This document shows positions 10,701 through 20,462 of a DNA stretch of 64,000 nt, piece after piece. How positions within the stretch are numbered: the stretch's first letter is position 1; each line of letters starts with the position of its first letter. The stretch spans positions 1 to 64,000 of the forward strand of contig NBAY01000131.1 in the NCBI GenBank assembly GCA_002794775.1, given 5' to 3'. The stretch comes from Porodaedalea pini (lineage: Eukaryota; Basidiomycota; Agaricomycetes; Hymenochaetales; Hymenochaetaceae). The translations under genes were made by a program, and so were the position numbers. The notes beneath the pieces are model-generated. The model was not told the DNA's origin. It saw only the letters and a program-made list of their open reading frames with translations, and made no database searches.

Positions 10701-11289
10701 GCTTTTCGAAGCCTTTTTCGCTAAAGACGTCGGCGTAGTCGTTGAGGTATGCGGGCCAGGACTCCTTGTCCATTCGCACCTCTCTCACCCTCCTCGTCTC
10801 CTCTGCTGCTCTCCACACCCTCCGCATACCTTCCTCGTCGTCCTTCTCTACCACGCATTCACCTGGACAGCGAGTAAAGTCGAGTGTCCCCGTCTTCCAG
10901 TTGACCTCTGGATTGTGTCGTCGAAGCCAGTCGTACCCCAGGAAGATGTTAGAAGACGCCAATGAGGTTACTGCCAGGACGATCTGTTCCTTATGATGAC
11001 CGATCGTGAGTTCAACGTCAACGTATTCCTCGATCAACCCAGCTTCGTTGTGCGTGCCGTCGGCATTGAGCACCGCAAGGGGTCGGATATACCGCTTCGT
11101 CTCTAGCCCATACCATTCGACGAACCTCACGTCGATGCACGATCCTGTGCATCCCGAGTCCACGAGTGCGTGAGCGTCTACCTCCCTCACTTCACCTTTC
11201 ACACTGTGTCCGACGTTCAGGAGAAGGTCCAGCTGGCGTCCGCCAGTTCCTCTCATGAACAACTGCTCGTACCCTTCACTTCTTTTCAC
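7642..11289 (-). CDS. pol: Element B pol polyprotein
   Basis: 1,215 residues from the first start codon seen, all in one frame. Aspartic protease DSG at 44-46, RT with YLDD at 368-371, RNase H, integrase with HHCC zinc motif and DDE core, GPY/F module, then a chromodomain (KWVGYNEPTWQP) that may direct integration to modified histones. The frame is open upstream of 11289 as far as the gag overlap at 11439-11445, so the natural product is probably gag-pol made by -1 frameshifting; the start given is not a real initiation site. The C-terminal tail is translated across the polypurine tract and about 150 nt of the 3' LTR, a common economy in compact elements. No inactivating change was seen. Confidence 0.92.
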   Translation of the reverse strand: MKRSEGYEQLFMRGTGGRQLDLLLNVGHSVKGEVREVDAHALVDSGCTGSCIDVRFVEWYGLETKRYIRPLAVLNADGTHNEAGLIEEYVDVELTIGHHKEQIVLAVTSLASSNIFLGYDWLRRHNPEVNWKTGTLDFTRCPGECVVEKDDEEGMRRVWRAAEETRRVREVRMDKESWPAYLNDYADVFSEKGFEKLPEHRPWDHVIDLKPDFKPSDCKIYPLTPTEQQSLKDFLDENLKSGRIRRSISPMASPFFFIKKADKSLRPIQDYRKLNDGTIKNKYPLPLIDELVDKVKKAKYITKLDLRWGYYNIRIREGDEWKAAFRTNMGLFEPTVMFFGLCNAPATFQAFVNHIFKELIYANLIIVYLDDILILSETIEEHIDTSRRVLQILRENGLYLKPEKCEFDAKVVKYLGHIIGNGEIKADPAKTEAIANWPVPRNLKQLQQFLGMGNWLRRFIKDYSKVVHPLTSLTGKKDWVWETEQQEAFEELRRRLCSPPVLAIANDEGPFRVEADSSNFALGGVLLQKQEGKWRVIAYRSEALLPAERNYEIYDKEMLAIVSALKEWRQYLLGARHTIEIWSDHANLTYFRSAQKLSYRQARWRTELEEFDFHLEHKSGKTMGKADLLSRKAGYDKGQDDNDGIVFIKEKWLNRGIVRTSRDEVLERVGEAQRAQDESERPTNMVEVDGLWRMKGKVYVPSTMKEAVLRECHDSTLAGHPGSSKTVELVRRDFWWASMFSDVRAYVRGCDRCQRTKALRASRSRPLHPNAVPEGPWEIVTVDLIGELPDSKGHNAICVFVDRFSKQMHAIPTTTKLSAEGMAQLYRDHVFRLHGLPKKIIHDRGTQFDASMMRELYKLLHIEGNPSTAYHPQTDGQTERVNQELEQYLRLFVDHRQSDWKDWLPLAEFAYNNREHSATKMSPFYANTGRHPRSFDAVRTSSTNMSAEEFAKHIKETHRAARDNLVKAAEDMKRYHDRTAGASVEYKAGDKVFLDGRNISTDSPTKKLADKWYGPFNVVDKVGASAYKLKLPKRWKKVHPVFNEALLKPAVEPSFESQKLPPPPPPEIVDNEEEYEVKEVIDSRLHRGKLQYLVKWVGYNEPTWQPETDFGENAKEAIAEFYLKHPGAPRKLDIPRSRLRPLFVDTEPDDRDLGWSGRPTLRGGNVRTRTSPFLYFPFAFFVSVNCSFSLSLIIFPITSHTPSTRPSFVPFPLVM
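7796..7809 (-). other. Element B polypurine tract
   Basis: TTGAGGGGGGTAA on the minus strand directly before the TGTCAGG start of the 3' LTR. It lies within the pol reading frame. Confidence 0.75.
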
Positions 11290-11420
11290 ACCGGTGGGGA
11301 CTTCATACTCCGGAAAACCATCGACGTCGTTCGCATCTACGTGTTGTACAGGCGGTTGGTTATATTTTAACGAGTCCGGATTTAAAGTCCCTTGTTCTTC
11401 CCGGTCAGTCGCCCCGATGG

Positions 11421-12500
11421 CTACGCCTGACCACTCGCAAAACCCTGCGAGTCAACGACCTCTTCGTCATTCTCTCCTTCCTCCACATAGTCCTCCACCG
11501 TCGACCTCCGAGTGTCTACGACTTCCTCGAAGGCTGACTCCTTCATCGCTCCGAGCTCGTCTGCGAGGATGCGGCGTTCGCCAGGGGCCATCAGTTCCAG
11601 CATACGCTGGATAATCGGTTTCCCCTGCGGGCACCTGTCCTTGAAGTGGCCTTCTTGACCACAGATCCAGCAAGCTCTTCTGCGACGTGCCTCGTTCATA
11701 GAGACGTCCATCGGTTGTCCGATACCTCCGAACGTGACGCCGGTCGCGTCGCGTTTGTCGACGTGCGGGGTTGCAACTTGGCGCCGAGCGGGGGGTGCCG
11801 GTTGTTGTTGGCGAGGTTGCGGTATGAACGGGCGGCCTCGTTGAATCGCGCGGATCTGCTGTTCTCCGCGATCGATCTCGATAGCTTTGTTCTTCCACGC
11901 CTCATACGTTGTCGGTACGGGCGTCGACCTTAGCACGCCGCGGACTACCTCGATGTTCATTGCTCGCTTGAGGCGGTCGCAGATAACGCTGTCGTCCTTC
12001 AGTTCCGCCCGCTTGATGATGACGTCAAGTTGTTGGAAGAACTTATCCGCGGTGAGGTCCTTCTGAACCTTCTCCCGGAAATCCTTCAGCGCAGCTTCCT
12101 TTCGGTTCGGATCGTCGAACGAGGCGTCGAGTCGTTCCTGGAATCTTTCCCAGCTGTCCGTGAAGGTAACGATTCCCGCCGTTGTCGACTCCTCGACGTA
12201 GTTCTGCGCCCACGTTGCCGCATTACCACCCTTCAGGTAGGAGAGAGCTACGTAGATCTTACTCTCCGACGTAGGGTATCGGTTTGGGTTCGCGGACACG
12301 AAAAGAAGGACTTCGCGTCTGAAGTCAAGGTAATCGTCGCCACCAGTGAATTCACGTGGTCGGGCGACGTCTATGTTGGGGGTCGGGGGGTTAGCGGCCG
12401 CGACCGGTGCTGGGGCGTTGTTCGCCTGATGGGCGAAGGCATTCGCAACGATGGCCGCGATCTGCGCCATTTGCTGTTGGTTGAAACCTTCTGCTGACAT
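11421..12500 (-). CDS. gag: Element B gag
   Basis: 359-aa gag. ATG at 12500 follows a leader of about 690 nt. Helical capsid-like body (residues 50-220), Gln/Arg/Pro-rich linker, and a CCHC knuckle (CWICGQEGHFKDRC) near residue 285 for nucleic-acid binding; acidic C-terminus. The final codons overlap the -1 pol frame and contain GGGTTTT. No interruption. Confidence 0.9.
   Translation of the reverse strand: MSAEGFNQQQMAQIAAIVANAFAHQANNAPAPVAAANPPTPNIDVARPREFTGGDDYLDFRREVLLFVSANPNRYPTSESKIYVALSYLKGGNAATWAQNYVEESTTAGIVTFTDSWERFQERLDASFDDPNRKEAALKDFREKVQKDLTADKFFQQLDVIIKRAELKDDSVICDRLKRAMNIEVVRGVLRSTPVPTTYEAWKNKAIEIDRGEQQIRAIQRGRPFIPQPRQQQPAPPARRQVATPHVDKRDATGVTFGGIGQPMDVSMNEARRRRACWICGQEGHFKDRCPQGKPIIQRMLELMAPGERRILADELGAMKESAFEEVVDTRRSTVEDYVEEGENDEEVVDSQGFASGQA
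11439..11445 (-). promoter_or_regulatory. -1 frameshift heptamer GGGTTTT (element B gag/pol)
   Basis: Read on the minus strand in the gag frame as G GGT TTT, a canonical X XXY YYZ site. It lies six codons before the gag TAG, inside the short overlap where the -1 frame is open between an upstream TGA and pol. Element C keeps the same heptamer (14705-14711). Confidence 0.75.
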
Positions 12501-13192
12501 CGCGGGTTCGGGTGTTGAAGATTCTGGGGGAGTCGGCGGTGAGGGATCTCTGTTGGTCTCGCGGTAAGGACCCGGAGTCGGTGGTAGGTTAACCGTAGAT
12601 GTTGACGGTGCGGGTGACGATGGGGTAGCTGGAGGCCACCTTGCTCTCCTTCCTCGTTCGTCTGACGAATACCAGCCGTGCCGGATTTCACTCCACCAGA
12701 TGTCGTGAGTGACGCCGCTGTTGTTGGTCGCGACGTAGCCTGGTCGATCTGGATCCCAACGGGCTGAGGCAGGAAGGGCCCGTCGCTGTTCGTCGGTGAG
12801 ATCTATCTTGACGTTGGCGGTGGGACAGGGATCGGTTGCGTGTTCGATCCGGGGTTACGCCAACGTTGAGCGGGTTCGTCAGCGAAGTTGATGACGAGGC
12901 GGTAGGATCCGAGTGAGATTACAAACGAGATTGTCGTCGAAGTTTGGACTCGTCTGGTTACCCACGTCCACGTTAGGTGCGTGCTCCACCAGAGGCTAAT
13001 TCGTAGAGCCAGGGTCGGGAGATGTCGGTTGATATGTTTACGTAATACACGAACGTCCGAAAACGTCCGGGCAGGGTTGAGGGTTGTCGTTCAGGGGGTT
13101 TACACGTCAAATCCGTCGAGGGGAGCGCTCCTCTAGACTGAGTGAAGGCGAGTCGACAGCGACGACGTACGCTGGGGATGAGCCTGGGTGGG
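12501..13192 (-). other. Element B untranslated leader
   Basis: About 690 nt between primer site and gag ATG. No credible coding region seen; element C keeps a homologous leader at 15770-16464. Confidence 0.7.
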
Positions 13193-13203
13193 GTTCTGCT
13201 TTT
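13193..13203 (-). other. Element B self-primer binding site
   Basis: AAAAGCAGAAC on the minus strand, one nt from the 5' LTR end. It is the exact complement of GTTCTGCTTTT at 13410-13400 in the LTR, 33 nt after the start of the TATA box. Confidence 0.78.
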
Positions 13204-13204
13204 A

Positions 13205-13627
13205 TGTTAGGCGGAAGCCCGGGAGACGGCTCGGGCTGGGCAGGCCTCGGCTGACTGTCGTCTGGGACGTGCTATACTCGAGCGTAGACTCGGGACACGC
13301 TTACTCAGGCTAGGTCGACGCGGAGGTAAGAGGATTAATACAAGACTAGACTAATACAAGGGGGACGAGTCTCACCTAGGTTGACGCGGAGGTAAGAGGA
13401 AAAGCAGAACAAGGAGTTCATGCGATTCCTGAGACCTTATATAGCGACGACCGTGAGACTATATTACCTAACATTACATAACGAGTGGGAATGGAACGAA
13501 TGAAGGTCGTGTAGAGGGAGTGTGGGAAGTGATTGGAAAGATGATTAAAGATAATGAAAAGGAGCAATTAACAGAAACGAAAAAGGCAAAGGGGAAATAA
13601 AGAAAAGGGGAAGTTCGAGTCCTGACA
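13205..13627 (-). repeat. Element B 5' LTR
   Basis: 423 bp, near-identical to 7375-7795. Carries a TATATAAGG box at 13435-13443 and the predicted mRNA start near 13410. Confidence 0.92.
13435..13443 (-). promoter_or_regulatory. Element B LTR TATA box
   Basis: TATATAAGG on the minus strand, 33 nt upstream of the 11-nt segment complementary to the primer site. Confidence 0.65.
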
Positions 13628-13631
13628 ACCC
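13628..13631. repeat. Target-site duplication of element B, right copy (ACCC)
   Basis: Second copy of the ACCC found at 7371-7374. Confidence 0.8.
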
Positions 13632-14711
13632 CCAGCGAAGGTCAAGCTTAGTGATGTATTTCGCTTTCTTGACTTTGTCGACGAGTTTGTCTATAAGGGG
13701 AAGGGGATACTTGTTCTTGACTGTACCGTCATTAAGCTTTCGGTAGTCTTGGATCGGGCGTAGGGACTTGTCGGCTTTCTTGATAAAAAAGAAAGGCGAG
13801 GCCATTGGGGATATTGACCTGCGTATACGACCAGATTTCAAGTTCTCCTCAAGGAAATCCTTCAGCGACTCCTGCTCCGTTGGTGTTAGTGGATAGATCT
13901 TGCAGTCGCTAGGTTTGAAGTCAGGTTTTAAGTCAATGACATGGTCCCATGGGCGGTGTTCCGGCAGTTTCTCGAATCCCTTCTCTGAGAAGACGTCGGC
14001 GTAATCGTCGAGGTACGCGGGCCAGGACGCCTTGTCCATTCGCATCCCACTCACCCTCCTCATCTGCTCCACTGCCTCCTTTACTTCACCCAGGTCCTCC
14101 ACTGGCTCCCTTTCGATCGCACATTTGCTCAGGCAGCGAGTAAAGTCGAGCGTACCCGTCTTCCAGTCGACCTCTGGGTTGTGCCGTCGAAGCCAGTCAT
14201 ACCCCAGGAAGATGTTAGATGACGCCAGTGAGGTTACCGCTAGGACGATCCGTTCCTTATGGTGACTGATCGTAAGTTCAATGTCAACGTACTCCTCGAT
14301 CAACCCGGCTTCGTTGTGTGTACCGTCGGCATTGAGTACCACAAGGGGTCGGATATAACGCTTTGTCTTTAGCCCGTACCGTTCAACGAATCTCACGTCA
14401 ATGCACGATCCCGTACATCCCGAATCTACGAGCGCGTGTGCGTCCACCTCCCTCACTTCACCTTCTACGCTGTGCCCGGCGTTCAGGAGAAGGTCCAGCT
14501 GGCGTCCGCCAGTCCCTCTCATGAACAGCTGCTCATACTCCTCACTTCCTTTCACACCGGTGGGGGCTTCGTACTCGGGAAAACCATTGACGTCGTTTGC
14601 ATCTACGTATTGTACAGACGGTTGGTTATATTTTAACGAGTCCGGATTTGAAGTCCCTTGTTCTTCTCGGTCAGTCGCCCCGATGGCTACGCCTGACCAT
14701 TCGCAAAACCC
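13628..14711 (-). pseudogene. Element C pol, N-terminal part (protease and start of RT)
   Basis: Open frame homologous to the start of element B pol: protease with DSGCTGSC, then RT up to LDLRWG, where element B is inserted. This half shows no internal stop. It starts in the -1 frame within the end of gag, where GGGTTTT at 14705-14711 is conserved. The gene is broken by insertion B and by damage in the downstream piece (6582-7374). Confidence 0.88.
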
Positions 14712-15769
14712 TGCGAGTCGACAACCTCTTCGTCGTTCTCTCCCTCCTCAACGTATTCTTCCACTGTCGACCTTCGAGTGTCTACGACTTCCTCGAAGGC
14801 CGATTCTTTCATCGCTCCGAGCTCATCGGCAAGGACGCGACGTTCACCTGGTGCCATCAATTCCAGCATACGCTGGATGATCGGTTTTGCCTGCGGGCAC
14901 TTGTCCTTAAAGTGGCCCAAACCGCCGCAGATCCAGCACGCGCGTCGGCGTTGCGCCTCGTTCATCGAAACGTCCATCGGCTGACCAGCGCCTCCGAAGG
15001 TGATTCCAGTCGTGTCGCGTTTGTCGATGTGCGGGGCCACCGCCTGTTGGCACGCAGGGGGTGCTTGTTGGGGTGTCGGGCGGGGCGTGAATGGTAATGT
15101 CCTGCCTCGTTGGATCGCACGAATCTGTTGTTCGCCCCGGTCGATTTCGACGGCTTTCTTCTTCCATGCCTCATACATCATCGGTACTGGTGTTGACCTC
15201 AACACCCCATGGACCACCTCAATGTTCATTGCGCGCTTCAGGCGGTCGCAAATGACGCTATCATCCTTCAGCTCTGCTGCCTTGATGATCACGTCGAGAT
15301 CCTGGAAGAACTTGTCGGCAGAGAGGTCCTTCTGGACCTTGTCTCGGAACTTCTTCAACACCTTCTCCTTCCTGTTCGGGTCGTCAAAGGAGGCATCCAG
15401 TCGTTCCTGAAACTTGGTCTAGTCATCCGTGAAGCTCACGACGCCGCCCGTTGTGAATTCCTGGACATAGTTTTGTGCCCACGTCAACGCATTGCCACCC
15501 TTGAGGTAAGAGAGGGTGACATAGATTTTGCTCGACGACGAGGGGTACCTCGTGGGGTTCGCCGAGACAAAGAGAAGGACTTCGCGCTTGAAGTCGAGGT
15601 AATCGTCGCCGCCAGCAAATTCGTGTGGCTGGGCGACGTCAATTGAGGGAGCTGGGGCTTGGGCTGCAGGGGCATTTGTTGCCGCGCGGGTGAAGGCGGC
15701 CGCTACGATCACCGCAATTTCCTGTTGCTGCCTTTGGGTAAAGCCCTCCGACATTGCTGGTACGGGCAT
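14687..15769 (-). pseudogene. Element C gag, one nonsense codon
   Basis: Colinear with element B gag over its whole length, with zinc knuckle CWICGGLGHFKDKC. A TAG at 15419-15421 replaces a Trp codon (element B reads SWERFQ at this place), splitting it into 15419-15769 and a downstream part listed from 15361. The frame is otherwise kept. Starts at an ATG near 15754-15769. Confidence 0.85.
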
Positions 15770-16464
15770 GTGTGTTAGGCGTTCAGGGGGCGTCGGCGGC
15801 GACGAGTCTCTGTGGGGCGTTCGGTATCCTCCTGGTTCACTGGGAAGGATGACTGATGATGTCGAAACGGTAGGGGACGATGGGGCACGAGGGGTTCGAG
15901 GTGCCCACCGAGTTCTTTCGCCTGATGGGTCAGTTGAGTACCAGGCGTGTCTAATGTCACTCCACCAGAGGTTATGGGTGACGTGGTTTCTATCGTCGGC
16001 TACGTACGACTGTCGTTCGGTGTCGTAGCGCGACGAATGAGGGAGAGCCCGCTGCTGTTCCTCGGTAAGATCTATGTTGACTAGACCGGAGGGGGAACGG
16101 GGAGGGGTTGGTTGTCCGGATGAACGTTACGCTGGCGAAGGACAGGTTCGTCGGCGAATTTGATGACCAAACGGAAGGAGGCGGCCGAGAGCACAATTGA
16201 CAACAATGTCGAGGACTGTACACAGTGTGTTACCCACGTCCAGGTCAGATGGTTCCTCCACCAGAGGGAGAGGCGGAGAGCCAGGGTCGGGAAAGGTCGG
16301 GTGTAGGTTTACATAATACACGAACATCCGAAAACGTCCAGGCAGGGTTGAGGGTTTGTCGTTTAGGGGTTCTACACGTCAAGTCCATCGAGGGGAGCGC
16401 TCCTCTAGACCGAGTGAAGGCAAGTCAACAGTGACGACGTACGCTGGGGATGAGCCTGGGTGGG
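15770..16464 (-). other. Element C untranslated leader
   Basis: Homologous to the element B leader (12501-13192). No coding region seen. Confidence 0.65.
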
Positions 16465-16475
16465 GTTCTGCTTTT
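16465..16475 (-). other. Element C self-primer binding site
   Basis: Same 11-nt AAAAGCAGAAC (minus) as element B, one nt from the LTR; its complement is preserved inside the LTR at 16672-16682 despite divergence elsewhere in this LTR. Confidence 0.72.
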
Positions 16476-16476
16476 A

Positions 16477-16865
16477 TGTTAGGCGGGAGTCCGGGAGACG
16501 ACTCGGACTGGGCAGGCCTTGGCTGACTGTCGTCTGGGATGTGCTATACTCAAGCATAGACTCGGGACACGCTTACTCAGGCTAGGTCATCGCGGAGGTA
16601 AGAGGATTAATACAAGACTAGACTAATACAAGGGGGACGAGTCTCACCTAGGTCATCGCGGAGGTAAGAGGAAAAGCAGAACAAGGAGTTCATGCGATTC
16701 CTGAGACCTCATATAGCGATGACCATGAGACTATATTACCTAACATTACATAATGAGTGGGAATGGAACGAATGAAGGTTATATGAAGGGAGTGTGGGAA
16801 GTGATTAAAAGAAAAGGAAAAGGAAAAGGGGAAATAAGGAAAAGGTAAAAGTTCAAGTTCTGACA
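16477..16865 (-). repeat. Element C 5' LTR
   Basis: 389 bp with TGTTAG and TTCTGACA plus-strand ends. Clearly homologous to the B LTRs, but shorter in U3 and with many C/T and G/A differences. It marks the point of insertion into element D. Confidence 0.88.
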
Positions 16866-18594
16866 CAACTCCAGAAGGATCGATACCTATTGCGATATCA
16901 AGGATCACAGACCCATACCCGGAAACGTGCCCTTCAACTCCAGAACAGCTGAGAAGGACACCAACTCCACCCTCACGCGTACCCACACTGGCTCCACCGA
17001 CTTTCCATATCGTGGTGCCACCAATAGTCAGAGCAGTCATGGCTAATTCTACCGCACAAGGATCGAGCCAAGGACCTTCACAAGCCCCACCAATGGCACC
17101 ACCAACGCAACCCATACCCAACATAGCCAATCCTCTTCCAGACCTTGCCGAGTCTAGAAATCTCCCGATCACCGGACCAAATCCTCCGGTTCCAGGAGCA
17201 ACAATGCCGAACAGACACGACAAATGAGCACCAGCAATGAATGCCGATGTAGAACCAGAAGGGATCCCATGATTCTTCGAAGAGGTTAACATCTTAGGAT
17301 CGGATACAGGAATCACCGATCTACAGAAAATCAATTGGGCATGTTACTACGCACCGGTACATGAGGAGTTACTATGGTCAACTCTCCCACAGGCATGACA
17401 AAACAATTTCGCGTCATTCAAAACAGCTGCCCTAGGCTTCTATCTGGTGGCAACGATAAGATACACTTATGGAGATCTAATCAATTTTGTCGCCGAGAAT
17501 TCCAACAAGGTTTTGATGAGCACAGCTACCCTGGGAGAATACCATTGAAGCTTTATGCGTATTACATCATATCTAGTTCAAGAAGGAGTCATTTCGGATC
17601 TAGATCAAAAGCGGTTCTATCGAGAAGGTCTAAACTGGCTCACCAATCAGCATCTCGAACAACAACTTTGGTTGGTTGACTTTTGACACCCAGCTGGCAT
17701 TCCTTGGGATATACCGGTACTATACAATGAACTCAACCGACTTATAGCAGGAGGAGTCCTAGTAACTGGTCCTGGGGTGCAGCAAGGATACGCAGTACTG
17801 CAGTATGGAACATTCGGGATACCTGCAGTGCCTCCATATTTTACTCAGTAACACGTCACTGCAGCATCTGGACCATACACACCGAACCCCATTAAACGAG
17901 AGGACACAGAACTGAGCCTGCTCACACACATGGTATCAGATTTACAAGCTGAGATACGGGATCTCTGGGGCAAAAGGAAGGAGGATTATCGAAGGCGAGA
18001 CTATGATGATCAGTACACTCGAGATTGACCATATGCCCATAATGAACTGCGGGAGTACCAGTGACCCAATGATTACAGACAGCCACGCGACGAATACAGG
18101 GCACCACCGAGAGGCCCACCCCCAGCCAGAAATATGCAGGTAAGGAATACAGGACCCCGAACGTGTGCCATGTGCTACAGCACCGCACACCTGTTCAGAG
18201 ACTGTACGATCAGGGACACGTTACTGAACCGACGATTACTGGCCTTGGATGCACAAGGATTTGTTGTGATGCCGGGAGGAACATGACTACCACCAGGACC
18301 ACAAGGCTCTTCTCTACTGGATCGAATGAACTTGTACTATCGAGACCACCCGAACGAGGTCCCTCCGGGTACGACTCTCCCAGTAGATATGACAGCACTA
18401 CAAGATCCACCACCGCACCAAATGGCAAACCTGTTCGATATGTACTATCCCACCATATCAGGACCAAGTATGTATACACCAACCCAGCCAGGTATGGAGG
18501 AAGCCCACATCGAAGAAATTCAGGACGAATACGTAGTGGAAGGAAGAAAGGTTCAGTTTGACGATACAGGCAATTCTCATGGACAGCAGAGATG
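16866..18594 (+). pseudogene. Element D gag with CCHC knuckle, ten in-frame stops
   Basis: In frame 2 the sequence reads as a Pro-rich gag with a CCHC knuckle (CAMCYSTAHLFRDC, 18164-18205). It is interrupted by TGA at 17225, 17270, 17396, 17546, 17684, 18026, 18062, 18284 and 18592, and TAA at 17849, with no frameshift. Its N-terminus is missing because element C was inserted at 16865. Open frame continues beyond 18594 with repeated YRTQNDLPD-like units, so 18592 may be another acquired stop rather than the true end. Confidence 0.75.
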
Positions 18595-19434
18595 ATCGGC
18601 GAGACTGGCAAATATAGGAAAAGCCAACTCTCCCTCACCTAAGCACCCGATGAAACCAGTGAAAGAACGAGAGGGACGCAAACCAGCTATGGACTCGGGC
18701 GTACCAGTGTAGAGTTCCGGCGAGCGGCCAACCACTGCAGATCCCTCTAGAGGCCATCCGTTGCACATTCCAACAGCTATTGACACGTACCGGACTCAGA
18801 ATGATTTGCCCGACGCGTACCGGACACAGGATGATTTGCCCGACATCACATCAGCGGATCACTAGGAAGATCCCCCTGGCAATTCAGGATGTACCGGAAA
18901 GCTTATGTCATCAGAGTCAGTTGGGATGCGTACCGGAGATCTGCCCGATGATGGGTGATGACTCACCGATTGGAGGATCTCAGTTCCGGTGGAGCTGCGA
19001 TATGACCAGATGATGGACTGATGCAAATGGGGAAGTTGTCGCATGGACAGGTTTTCTTTTGAATTTCTATGTTTCTCTTACATTCCGAATGTTTTCTCTC
19101 CGACGCTCTATGTTTCACCCAGTATGCACATTATACTCACTTTGGAATAATTTTCCTGTAGATAGATCTCTTGCACCTTGTATTTAGGGACTTCCCTGTT
19201 GTAGGTAGCAAGGGAGGAAATACTACTGCAGAGTTCCCCTCAGATAGGGCAGCTTCCGTGCGTGCAGTTAGTCTCCACAACAGTTAGTTTCGTGGCAACC
19301 TTGTCTTCAGTCTCATCTCTTGTCTCGTTCTCATTCTCGTCTCTGCTATCGCTATTGTCTCGTACCGGAGTTTATATCTCGCTCGTTCCAGCTCTGTACC
19401 GACACTCACATCGGGTCCAGAGCACCTTACAGTA
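18595..19434 (+). other. Element D gag-to-protease spacer
   Basis: 840 nt with no intact gene. It holds imperfect 30-bp direct repeats built on CGTACCGGAC (18786-18845, with a further partial copy near 18929), then an AT-rich and C/T-rich stretch. Confidence 0.55.
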
Positions 19435-20462
19435 TTGACACGTACCAATGCGTACCGACGCGTACCGACGTGTACCGACGTGTACCGAGATTTTTCCCGC
19501 ACTCATACCAAGGCTTTAATTACTTCAAAACTCAACAGAAACACGTCCCCAAACGAACTACCAATCCTAAACAACCCATACACAGGATCTACACCGGAAA
19601 CTGAAATGGTCAAAGGAAAGGAGACAGAATCGGCCGAGCCCAAAACAACCAAAGAATTGGTACCCAACTCTATTCCACCGAGCGAGCCTATGCAAGTCCA
19701 TGTAGCACCACCACGGGAAAGGACGGAACCAAAGCCTGGACATCCCAATCCAACAATAGACATACAGAGGCCTCAGTTCAAATACAACACACCAGCTAAT
19801 GACCCCGCAATGGTCGATGCAGTATTTTGCCGATTCTTGGATTCCACAGTGTCGATATCAGGTCAAGAACTGTTGGCAACCTCGCCGGAGGTCAGACAAA
19901 AGTACAAGGAAATGATGACGGCAAAGCGAAGTCCGATAAACCTTGAAGAGGAAGGCACAGCCATGTACTCAGTAGGACCCAGGCCAGGATCGCCAGATGA
20001 AACAACGGAAAGGGAACCAATTGCACCAGTGACTGTACCAATTCGAGTCATCAATGTATGGCTGGATGGAAAAGTCGAGGTAGAAGGACTACTTGACACT
20101 GGAGCTTTGTTTATAGGGCTTTCTCGGGATGTATGGAAACACCTAGGATCGCCAACTCTAAATAACGAACGAATCATTATCAAAACAGCAGACGCGTCTA
20201 GAACCCAATTGCTTGGACTAATACCACGACTCAGGATAGGACTCGGAGGATTCTCGGTACTCGTACAAGCACAGGTCGTACACCCAGCACCATTCGACAT
20301 CCTACTCGGCCGACCATTCCTCGCACACTGCAAGGCTCGGTTGGTGGATATAGACATCGATGACCAGGTACTGGAACTAATCCACCCGGTAACGGAAGAA
20401 GATGTATCAGTTCCAACTTGAGAACGAACACGACGAAAGCAATCAGCTGAGGACGAGGATTT
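19435..20462 (+). pseudogene. Element D aspartic protease region
   Basis: Open to TGA at 20419-20421. The N-terminal half is Lys/Glu/Pro-rich; the C-terminal third is a retroviral-type aspartic protease with LLDTGALFIG at about residue 218 (DTG catalytic triad) and a flap-to-ILLGRPFL segment near 290. After the TGA the frame stays open for 14 codons, then shifts at a T5 run (20460-20464) to the pol frame. So either the protease was once fused to pol, or a single T was gained or lost. Confidence 0.75.
19441..19490 (+). repeat. Five 10-bp tandem units (consensus CGTACCGACG)
   Basis: Units at 19441, 19451, 19461, 19471 and 19481 differ by one to three bases. They are translated within the start of the protease frame and share the GTACCG core with the 30-bp repeats upstream. 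Confidence 0.85.

Larger units (their letters stand above)
7375..13627 (-). mobile_element. Element B: complete, apparently intact chromovirus
   Basis: About 6.25 kb on the minus strand with two LTRs (7375-7795 and 13205-13627) differing by one C/T substitution and two single-base indels. It has a self-primer site, an uninterrupted gag (359 aa), an uninterrupted pol (1,215 aa from its first listed start) and a polypurine tract. It is flanked by ACCC duplications inside the RT of element C. Near-identical LTRs and open frames indicate recent insertion and possible activity. Confidence 0.92.
6582..16865 (-). mobile_element. Element C: chromovirus of the same family as B, split by A and B
   Basis: Older relative of element B on the minus strand: 5' LTR 16477-16865, primer site 16465-16475, gag 14687-15769, first part of pol 13628-14711, then the B insertion (7375-13627), then a middle piece of pol (6582-7374) cut off by element A. 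The rest of pol and the 3' LTR must lie left of the window. It is itself inserted in element D, whose gag frame starts abruptly at 16866. Its LTR differs from B's mainly by transitions, many at CpG. Confidence 0.88.

Noticed and set aside
16690..17334. 214-codon minus-strand ORF rich in Gly and Ser
   Set aside because: It runs across the LTR of C into D and is the antisense shadow of the Pro-rich gag of D.
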